From positions 1 to 5,787 of the forward strand of contig JBKPDW010000260.1 of NCBI GenBank assembly GCA_046728115.1: a stretch of 5,787 nt of DNA, read 5' to 3'. This DNA is from CAVSWN01 sp046728115. Lineage in GTDB: Bacteria; Acidobacteriota; Vicinamibacteria; Vicinamibacterales; CAVVIG01. A program made the position numbers and the translations under genes. Shown here one piece after another: positions 1 to 5,787 of the stretch (positions within the stretch are counted from its first letter, which is position 1; each line of letters starts with the position of its first letter). The notes beneath the pieces were generated by a model that was given only the letters and a program-made list of their open reading frames with translations, was not told where the DNA came from and did not search any database.

Positions 1-21
1 CTCCCACAGGCATCAACAATG

Positions 22-66
22 TGTTACCTATGTCTTCGGACAAATCTGTTACCTATCTCTCCGACT
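22..66. repeat. Two direct TGTTACCTAT-type repeats, probable insertion-sequence end
   Basis: Two copies of a roughly 20-bp motif occur in direct orientation: TGTTACCTATGTCTTCGGAC at 22-41 and TGTTACCTATCTCTCCGACT at 47-66. The first ten bases are identical, the rest is similar, and the period is 25 bp. Tandem short motifs of this kind are known as transposase-binding repeats at the termini of some integrase-type insertion sequences (IS21- or IS481-like elements). No transposase is visible in the window, so the element would lie to the left. The family assignment rests on memory of similar termini and is tentative. The repeat itself is seen directly. Confidence 0.45.
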
Positions 67-80
67 GTCCGGTCAGACAC

Positions 81-99
81 TATAGTGGCTGCCACTATA
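81..99. promoter_or_regulatory. Perfect 19-bp palindrome, operator-like
   Basis: TATAGTGGC-T-GCCACTATA is a perfect inverted repeat with 9-bp arms around one central base. A TATACT sequence (96-101), five of six matches to a bacterial -10 box, overlaps its right arm on the plus strand, but no convincing -35 box is present. On the minus strand TTGAAG (105-100) could be a weak -35 box, with the palindrome as spacer. Such long symmetric sites usually bind dimeric repressors (BlaI/MecI, PadR or similar). The arms are AT-capped and the loop is a single base, so a transcription terminator is unlikely. The regulated gene is not visible: nothing convincing starts to the right, and the left lies outside the window. 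Confidence 0.5.
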
Positions 100-751
100 C
101 TTCAAACATCTCTTCGACTCGATCGCGAACAGCCGGCGTGCGGGATAAGCGCCTCTTTTTCAATGACTTGACTTTGCCGTATCAGCTTTTTCGACTGCGC
201 CGGTCGGCGCTGCGGCGAACTCGTGTACTGAATGGAACAGCGTCGCTGACCGGTTCGGCGGCAACGGCTGGGAATCGGTTGATTATGTTGTGGCAGCGAT
301 ACGTGTATCGGCGTGGAGTTCGACGTAGAGAGTCTTTGGGATCTGTTGTTCGAGGGCGTCTGGTCCGGCTTCTGTACATTACCGGCCGAAATCGCTTCGG
401 ACTGTTCCCAAAAAGCCGAAACGCCGGCGACCATGTGCGATAAAGAACCGAGTGGTCGCCCAGGGCGATCATACACATGCCGGCCTGGTCGCTCGCCGCT
501 GCGGCGTTTCCGCTGAGGTACACGTTTCCGGGGATACAAAGGGAGCGCCGCCCGCAACAAGCACCCGATCTTCGGCGCCAGCTTTCGACACGGCGAACAC
601 GCCGGTGCGCTCTATACAGGTTCGGTCCGCGCAGAATACTGAGACGCAGCGCAAGGCCTTGCTGGAGATCTGCGCTACGGTCGTCGTTGCGACGCCCTAC
701 AATGAGTTCAACACCGACTGACCACGTTCCGGCAAGCCGACGACAGTCACA
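100..751. other. Stretch without a convincing gene; degenerate-looking DNA
   Basis: About 650 bases lie between the palindrome and the HEPN gene. Open frames exist on both strands but overlap each other, lack ribosome-binding sites and give translations rich in Arg and Ser with no recognisable domain. By eye the GC content is lower than in the genes to the right. No tRNA, CRISPR repeats or obvious terminator was seen. The most likely reading is eroded DNA beside a mobile-element end. The last part (452-721) is the only portion with codon usage resembling a gene and is listed separately. Confidence 0.4.
452..721 (+). CDS. Doubtful small ORF or gene remnant, function unknown
   Basis: An open frame starts with GTG at 452 and ends with TGA at 719-721, giving 89 residues. 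I do not recognise it. In its second half, codon third positions are mostly G or C, as in the real genes nearby, and the C-terminus (LLEICATVVVATPYNEF) reads like folded protein. The N-terminal half is poor in features, the start has no Shine-Dalgarno sequence, and the frame stays open upstream to a TAG at 326-328. It ends 33 bases before the HEPN gene in the same frame and on the same strand, so it could be the 3' remnant of an upstream partner gene. Chance opening in GC-rich DNA is about as likely. Confidence 0.2.
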   Translation: MVAQGDHTHAGLVARRCGVSAEVHVSGDTKGAPPATSTRSSAPAFDTANTPVRSIQVRSAQNTETQRKALLEICATVVVATPYNEFNTD

Positions 752-754
752 GTC

Positions 755-2219
755 ATGCCCCACGATCCGCCGCCCTTCGATCTCCTGACGCCGTACTGCG
801 CGCTCGCCCGTGTGCCGCCGCATCGCGGAACGGCATCCTTCAGGCTCGGAGACGAGGAATTCTCCGGCCCCGCCGAGTTCCTGCTGCCCCCGGGCGGTCA
901 GGCCATCATTGCCCTCCAGGCGCCGGCAGACTTCACCTCGCAGGATTTCGGGCGCGACCTCGTCATCGAGGGCGCGGCCGACTCCGGCGCCTTTCGCATC
1001 GAATGCGCCCAGGTCTATGTCCGCAAGCCAAGCCGCTCCAGGGAGGGCAGCTCCTGGAGCCTGATCTCGCCGGTCAATGGGCCGGCGCGCATCCGGTACG
1101 GAGACGACCGGCCCGTGCGGCGCGCGGTCGCCTTGCTGAATAACTTCGATTTTAGTTGCGGTGACTCCGTGACACGTGACGGAGGCTGGACGACCATCGA
1201 CACCCCGCTGAGCGTGGACGCCGGCGGCCGGACGATCACGCTCCGCCAGCGTGCAGACCGGCCGCACCTCCTGCCGCAGGTGAAGGCCGGCCTCCATCGA
1301 CACCCCGCTGAGCGTGGACGCCGGCGGCCGGACGATCACGCTCCGCCAGCGTGCAGACCGGCCGCACCTCCTGCCGCAGGTGAAGGCCGGCCTCCTGCAC
1401 TCGACCTCGCTCGTCGAGATCGCGTTCGATCCGCGCGACGGCGAATCCGACGACGAGCTGCTGGCTTTCAGCGCAGATGTGGCTGCGCTCTGCACCTTCG
1501 CCGCCGGCACAGGCGTCAGCGTGGCTATGCTCGATCTTTTTGATGGAGAAGGCGCGGCCGTCCGCCGCGTCGTTCCGCAGCCAGTCGCTGCGCGCTACCG
1601 GGACAGGGAGATCGTCGCCGACTTTCACCTGCGGCCCCTGTTTTCGGAAGCGTTTGCGGAGTACAGACGAATGAAGCAGGCGCACGCACCCTGGGCCAGG
1701 CTCGCCAGCTACTGCGCCTCACTCGAGGACGCGCCGTTCCTTGAGCAGAAATTCGCCTCCCTGATCATGGCGATCGAATTCTTCATCCGCAACTGCCTGA
1801 TCGAGGCGGGTCAGCCGGAGGACCAGGTTACCGCGCTCGACTTCGTGGGCCTGATCGGCGCCGGCCGGAAGCACCTCGGCTGGCAGGTTCCGAAACACTA
1901 CACGACGAAAGAGACTTCCCGGCTGCTCAGGAATGCCGTCATCCATGGCGACACGCTCCCGACGGCGGACAATGCCCAATTCCGGCTCCTGTTCGACAAA
2001 TGGAGATTGTTCCTCTTCCGGCGTGTGCTCATCCGCCTCGGTTACACCGGGAAGGTCGTGTCGCCGCACAAAGGCTGGGCGTCGGCCTCGGATGTCGCCG
2101 ACTTCTCGGAAGAGCACAACGACTTCACGCCCGCCGACTCGAATGCGCCGGATCCGTGGGCAGAGTTCGTCAAGAGGTTTCGCGAGCAGCAGGCCTGCGC
2201 GGATAACAAGGTGTCGTGA
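755..2219 (+). pseudogene. HEPN-domain (ApeA-like) protein, frame broken by tandem duplication
   Basis: Removing one copy of a 100-bp tandem duplication gives one 454-residue protein. As it stands, the 755 frame ends at 1543 (180 native residues plus an out-of-frame tail). The second frame runs open to the TGA at 2217-2219, with a possible GTG restart at 1314. In restored numbering, residues 1 to about 250 look beta-rich and resemble the N-terminal part of ApeA-type proteins. Residues about 265-400 are helical and hold the HEPN signature R359-N-A-V-I-H364 followed by G-D, the R-X4-H motif of HEPN ribonucleases. Known ApeA-like HEPN proteins act in abortive infection against phage, so RNA cleavage in the cytoplasm is the likely role. 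The HEPN call is fairly firm; the ApeA-like and defence calls are inference. ATG 755 is the only start after the in-frame stop at 719-721. No Shine-Dalgarno site precedes it. Confidence 0.75.
1194..1395. repeat. Exact 100-bp tandem duplication (two copies)
   Basis: Bases 1194-1295 are identical to 1294-1395. The repeat period is exactly 100 bp and the match extends 102 bp, meaning 2 bp (CC) of junction microhomology. Flanking bases differ (A1193/T1293 and A1296/T1396). Because 100 is not a multiple of three, the second copy shifts the host gene from frame 2 to frame 3, where the rest of the HEPN protein continues. The absence of any mismatch implies a very recent event or an assembly artefact. 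Confidence 0.97.
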
Positions 2220-2306
2220 ACGCAATCGGCGTTAGTGGCGACTTGGCGTTGCATCGTGTTCGATCTAACGGCGCCGTTGTCCTGGTGTTGAAGTATCGGT
2301 CACGGG
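2220..2306. other. Convergent intergenic gap
   Basis: This is an 87-bp gap between the 3' ends of the HEPN gene (+) and the permease (-). It contains the 12-bp perfect palindrome AACGGCGCCGTT (2267-2278) but no stable stem-loop with a T-run on either strand. No intrinsic terminator can be called for the two converging genes. Confidence 0.5.
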
Positions 2307-5062
2307 TCACTCGGCCCTGAGCGCTTCCGCCGGATCCACACTGGCGGCGCGACGGGCGGGAATCGCCGCCGCGATCAGCGCGGCCAGCACGAGCAACAAA
2401 GGGGCCGCCGACAAAATCATCGGATCCCACGGTGTCACCCCGAACAACTGACTAGCCATCATCAGTCCTGCGCCGATCGCCACAGGAACTCCCAACGCCA
2501 GGCCACCGCCGACTTGCGAGAACGCTCCACGCAGCACCATCACCATGACCGAGGCGCGGTCCGCGCCTAGTGCCATACGTACGCCAATCTCGCCCGTCCG
2601 CTGCTCTACACCGTACGCCGTCACGCCGTAGAGACCCACGGCCGCGAGCAGGAGCCCGACTGCGCCGAAGAGCCACGTCAGGCTTGCAATCATGTTCTGC
2701 TGGGCGAAATGGCCGCGAACGACTTCGGAATACGGTTCGACCCGGCGCATCACCAGGTTCGGATCAACGGCCGCCAGCGCGTCGCGCACTTCTGCCGCGA
2801 GTCCCGGCGGATTGCCGGGCGCCCAGATCACGACGTTGTACAGGTAATGCGACCAGACCTCTCGGCTTTGGAGCTCTCTTTCGTCGAACGTTGTGCTCTG
2901 CGCTTCGGCCAGGAAGTACATCGGCCGCTCGGGCGCGCGCACCGTCGACGGAAAGTAGTGGACGTCGGCGGCGACGCCGACGATCTCGTACGCCCCGGCG
3001 TTCTTCCTCGGCGCAGGACCGAAATGCCGCCCGATCGGGTTCTCGTTCCGAAAAAACTTCCTGGCGAACGATTCGTTGACGAGGGCGACGACGCGCGCAT
3101 TGGCGTTGTCGGCGTCGGTGATCGGCCGTCCCATGACGATCCGATCGCCGACCGTGTCGAAGAATCCCGGCATCACGCGCGTCCAGGCCGCTGAGACATC
3201 GTCTCTCGCGCCCGGCTCGGGCCGGCCCGCAATCCGGACGTCATGCGCCCAGTACAGGCCTCCCATCGGCGCGTAGAGCGCCGCGCTGGCCATCCGCACG
3301 CCGGGAACGGCGCGCAGACGGGTCTCGATCTCGTGGAAGAGCGGAAGCAGCCGCTCTTCCGGGTAGTTGGAGAGCTTCGAGTCGATTGACACCAGGTAGC
3401 GGCCGTCGGTAGCGAATCCGAGGTTCTGATGTTCGAGATTGCGCAGGCTCTGGCCCAGCATCGCTGCCGCGCTCAGCAAGACGACCGACACGGCAGCTTG
3501 AGCGATCACGAGGATCTTCTGTGCGCTCGTTGTGCCCAAAGCCTTCCGGTTCGATCCGCGCATCGCGTCCATCGGGTCGGCGTGCGACGTCATCCACGCC
3601 GGCGCGACGCCGAAGAGCAGCCCGGTGATCATCGCCACGGCGATCGCGAAGAACAGCACTGGCATCGACGGTGCGACGCTCACCGGGACCCAGGCGTCCC
3701 TGAACGCGAGCTGCAGGATCAGGCGTGCTCCCGCATACGCCACCGCGATCCCGGCGACGCCGCCGAGGATGCCGAGCACCACGCTGCCGATCAGTCGATC
3801 ACGCACGACTCGCGCGCGCGAAGCGCCGATCGCCACGCGCATCGCCGTTTCGTGCCTGTGCCTCCACCCGCGCGCGAGCAGCAGGTTCGCGACGTTGGCG
3901 CACGCGAGCAGCAGGACGCAGACGGCGGCGATGAGGAGCAGCCGCAGGCCGTCCTGATAGTGCTCGCGCATCAGGGACACGCCGGCCCCGCCTGGCGTCA
4001 GGTGCAACGTCTGCTTCTCCCACAGCGACCGGTCCTGGGGGCTCATGTCGGCGCGATGGCTCGCCAGCCACTGGCGCAGCTCGCCCTGCAGCTGCGCCTC
4101 GAGCGTCTTGGGGTTCGTGCCGGGGCGCACCCGGCCGATCAGATCCAACCAGGCCACGCCGGGATTCTTCAGCCGAGACGTGGCGCCGGCGATGAGCGGT
4201 TCCTTCGTCAGCGGCAGCCACAGGTCCGGCATGGCGACGTCGACCTTCGCTCCGAAAAAGCCGGGCGGCGCGACGCCGATGACGGTGAACGCCTGGCCGT
4301 TGATCTCGTATGTCGCGCCGACGACCGATGGATCAGATCCGTAGTTGTCCTGCCAGGTGTAAAAACTCATCACCGCCACCGGCGGCGCGGCTTCCACGTC
4401 GTCGGCGTCGGTGAACAGACGCCCGCGCCACGCGGAGATCCCGAACGTCCGGAAGAAATTGCCCGAGACGTACCGCCCAGGTGCGCCTCGACCGCCGCTG
4501 CGGAACCCGCTCGGCGCATGGCGAGCTCGCCGTTTCCCGTACCGATCTGGAACGCCGACAGGTCCTCGAACGCTGGCGCGTCGGCGCGGAATCGCTGGTA
4601 CGCCTCCCATGAGAAGAGCGTCCAGTCGTTCTGCGCGGCGCGGTTCCCCTGTGTGTATCCCGTCGAGTAGCAGCACGTGACGGCATCACCGATCCGCCAG
4701 AGCTGCTGCGGCTTCGCGACTGGCAGCGCTCGCAGCATCACCTGATGGATCAGCGTGAAGACCGCCGTGGTCGCGCCGATGCCGAGCGCCAGGGTGACAA
4801 CGGCCGTCGCAGTAAACACGGGTGAGCGTCGCAGTTCGCGGATGGCCTGACGCAGGTCCAGGATCAACGATTCGAGCCAAACCGCCACGATCGCATCGCG
4901 GGCGGTTTCGCGAACTCGCAGCGGAGATCCGAACGCTCGCTGTACTCCGAGAGGATCGCGTCCGACGGCCTGAGCCTCCTCGAAGTGTGACTGCAGTTCC
5001 GCGTCGATGTCGTCGTTCAAGTCGCAGCGGAACACATTGCGAACGCGAGACCAGATCGACAT
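2307..5062 (-). pseudogene. ADOP-type duplicated FtsX/MacB-like permease, one frameshift
   Basis: This is an inner-membrane permease of the acidobacterial duplicated orphan permease family. Two open pieces, 5062-4370 and 4676-2307, join at about 4473-4478, where one base appears lost. The restored product is about 918 residues, within or slightly above the family's usual length. In restored numbering, residues 1-80 form an N-terminal segment with the family's E-L-Q-S-H-F motif, and TM1 lies at about 82-104. A MacB-like periplasmic domain follows (about 105-370, including VSGNFF at 199-204). FtsX domain 1 has membrane segments near 373-397, 425-451 and 468-489. TM5 lies near 517-535, then a second periplasmic domain (about 536-770). 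FtsX domain 2 has segments near 790-814, 847-871 and 881-902, and the protein ends at DPAEALRAE. The ATG lies one base after the PadR stop, implying translational coupling. No ATP-binding subunit is present, as usual for this orphan family; the substrate is unknown. Confidence 0.9.
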
Positions 5063-5063
5063 G

Positions 5064-5390
5064 TCACGCCATCTTCAGCACGCGATTGACGGCCGCCGTA
5101 GCAGCCCGCCACTGCGATTGGGCGGCGGCGAGTTGTTTCCGTCCGGCTCGCGTCAACTCATAGACCCGCGCCCGCCGACCATTGCGGTTGACCCACTCGG
5201 CTCGGAGCCAGCCCGCGTCTTCCATTCGCCGGAGCGCCGGGTACAGCGATCCTTCCTCGACCCGCAAGACTTCGCCGCCGATCTGTTGAATCGCGGACAT
5301 GATGGCGTAGCCGTGTACAGGCTCCTGTCGAGAGAGAATCTTCAAGATCATCACGTCCAACGCTCCTTGCAGGGTGTCACGACGCGCCAT
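5064..5390 (-). CDS. PadR-family transcriptional regulator (acidobacterial type)
   Basis: This 108-residue winged-helix regulator is intact. The family signatures are clear: an L-x-G-x-L-D-x-x-I-L-K opening (7-17), HGYAI (26-30), V-E-E-G-S-L-Y-P-A-L (44-53) in the DNA-reading region, GWL (60-62), the wing with G-R-R-A-R-V-Y-E-L-T (71-80), and a short C-terminal helix with Q-x-x-W (about 91-94) for dimerisation. The small size fits the acidobacterial PadR subfamily that accompanies ADOP permeases, and the downstream neighbour is exactly such a permease one base away. It probably represses its own operon: a perfect inverted repeat abuts the ATG (5391-5406). There is no Shine-Dalgarno sequence because the palindrome occupies that space, so a leaderless or near-leaderless transcript is likely. 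The ligand or signal is unknown. Confidence 0.95.
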   Translation of the reverse strand: MARRDTLQGALDVMILKILSRQEPVHGYAIMSAIQQIGGEVLRVEEGSLYPALRRMEDAGWLRAEWVNRNGRRARVYELTRAGRKQLAAAQSQWRAATAAVNRVLKMA

Positions 5391-5406
5391 ACTAAGACAT
5401 CTTAGT
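5391..5406. promoter_or_regulatory. Probable PadR operator, inverted repeat
   Basis: ACTAAGA-CA-TCTTAGT is a perfect inverted repeat with 7-bp arms and a 2-base centre. It lies immediately upstream of the PadR start codon and overlaps the predicted -10 region and transcription start. Dimeric PadR proteins commonly bind such symmetric sites in their own promoters. Assigning this site to the adjacent PadR is inference from its position and symmetry. Confidence 0.65.
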
Positions 5407-5433
5407 GTATGCTGTGCACGAGGGCAATGACAA
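5404..5433 (-). promoter_or_regulatory. Candidate promoter of the PadR-permease operon
   Basis: Read on the minus strand, TTGTCA (5433-5428, five of six matches to TTGACA) is followed by an 18-base spacer and TACACT (5409-5404, four of six matches to TATAAT). Transcription would begin inside the palindrome, about 8 bases before the PadR ATG. The -35 box overlaps the start codon of the divergent esterase. Acidobacterial promoters are poorly defined, so this rests only on consensus matching. Confidence 0.35.
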
Positions 5434-5787
5434 AGCTGCTGGCCGCCTCGCTCGTTGGTCTTATGGCAACGCCGTTGCTGGCTCTGCGTACGGAAACGGG
5501 ATTTCTCGATCGCGCCGTAACGATCCGAGGCGACGTATATCGGTATCAGGTTTACGTACCGGCCGAGTACGCGGGTGCGAAGTCATGGCCATTGCTCGTG
5601 GATCTGCACGGCAACGGCAGCCAAGGATCGGATGGCATCCGGCAAACCGCGCATTTCCTCGCCGACGAAATTCGGATGCATCGGTCACGATTCCCCCTCA
5701 TCGCGCTGTTTCCGCAGGCGACGGTCGGCGCAACGTGGACAACTGGCGCGATGCCGACCCTTATCGATGCTGCGATCGATATCACGA
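5427..5787 (+). CDS. Secreted alpha/beta-hydrolase, PHB-depolymerase/esterase-like (5' part only)
   Basis: The first 120 codons of a gene run off the right edge. Residues 1-20 form a signal peptide (K3, then a Leu/Ala-rich core ending near ATPLLAL), so the enzyme is exported. F26-L-D-R and Y-R-Y-Q-V-Y-V-P (38-45) are typical of the first strands of secreted esterases of the PHB-depolymerase/phospholipase-carboxylesterase type. W54-P-L-L-V-D-L-H-G-N-G (54-64) is the strand and HG oxyanion-hole region, followed by G-S-D-G (67-70) and a second core strand, PLIALFPQ (90-97). The nucleophile Ser and the Asp/His of the triad would be downstream. The start could also be ATG 5409, in frame, but 5427 gives a normal signal peptide; AGGG at 5421-5424 is too close to be an ideal ribosome site. 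It is divergent from PadR and shares its 36-bp promoter gap. The substrate cannot be told. Confidence 0.8.
   Translation, partial: MTKLLAASLVGLMATPLLALRTETGFLDRAVTIRGDVYRYQVYVPAEYAGAKSWPLLVDLHGNGSQGSDGIRQTAHFLADEIRMHRSRFPLIALFPQATVGATWTTGAMPTLIDAAIDIT

Noticed and set aside
21..443. Plus-strand open frame of 140 codons at the left edge
   Set aside because: It starts inside the repeated terminus motif and runs through the palindrome. It lacks a ribosome site and has no recognisable domain; an overlapping minus-strand frame is equally open.
102..560. Minus-strand open frame of 152 codons in the gene-poor stretch
   Set aside because: It has no start context, domain or coding-like codon bias. 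It overlaps other equally open frames.
1194..1395. Duplication as a CRISPR-like or regulatory repeat array
   Set aside because: There are only two 100-bp copies with no spacers, lying entirely inside one coding region whose frame is restored by deleting one copy.
182..1510. 442-codon open frame on the minus strand
   Set aside because: It is antisense to the HEPN gene and spans both repeat copies. Its translation is Arg-rich with no domain and its length follows from GC-rich codon shadowing.
2267..2278. Palindrome AACGGCGCCGTT as a shared terminator between converging genes
   Set aside because: It has no loop beyond its own centre and no T-run on either side, so it is not a credible intrinsic terminator.
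3429..4670. 413-codon open frame on the plus strand
   Set aside because: It is a shadow antisense to the conserved permease. Its low-complexity Arg/His/Gln/Ala-rich translation has no recognisable fold.
5552..5785. Minus-strand open frame at the right edge
   Set aside because: It is antisense to the esterase, whose signal peptide and HG motif read clearly on the plus strand.

Overview
The window is GC-rich and almost certainly from an Acidobacteriota genome. The evidence is a minus-strand pair, a small PadR-family regulator followed one base later by a very large duplicated FtsX/MacB-type permease with no ATPase gene. This is the 'Acidobacterial PadR' plus 'acidobacterial duplicated orphan permease' (ADOP) cassette typical of that phylum. 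The high GC would suit Vicinamibacteria-like lineages, but that placement is only inference.

Layout. Bases 1-750 hold no gene I can defend. The far left has two direct copies of a TGTTACCTAT-type motif, 25 bp apart, that look like the end of an insertion sequence lying mostly outside the window. Next comes a perfect 19-bp palindrome (81-99), then sequence that looks degenerate, with at best one short open frame at 452-721. Bases 755-2219 (+) encode a protein with a C-terminal HEPN domain (R-X4-H motif) of the ApeA-like kind, a candidate abortive-infection or anti-phage RNase. Its reading frame is broken by an exact 100-bp tandem duplication (1194-1395). Removing one copy gives a clean 454-residue protein.

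After a short convergent gap (2220-2306), the minus strand carries the ADOP permease (5062 down to 2307). It is itself interrupted by a one-base frameshift near 4473-4478. Restored, it is about 918 residues with two MacB-like periplasmic domains and two FtsX domains. Directly upstream is the 108-residue PadR regulator (5390-5064). Diverging from PadR is the 5' end of a secreted alpha/beta-hydrolase/esterase (5427 to the window edge). The 36-bp gap between them contains the perfect inverted repeat ACTAAGA-CA-TCTTAGT, abutting the PadR start codon, which is a strong candidate for the PadR operator.

Working together. PadR probably represses its own promoter and hence the coupled permease, and may also affect the divergent esterase. 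The HEPN gene is separate cargo, next to a probable mobile-element end. Two of the larger genes carry frame lesions. The region is therefore either decaying or switchable accessory DNA, or it contains assembly/sequencing errors. The sequence alone cannot decide this.
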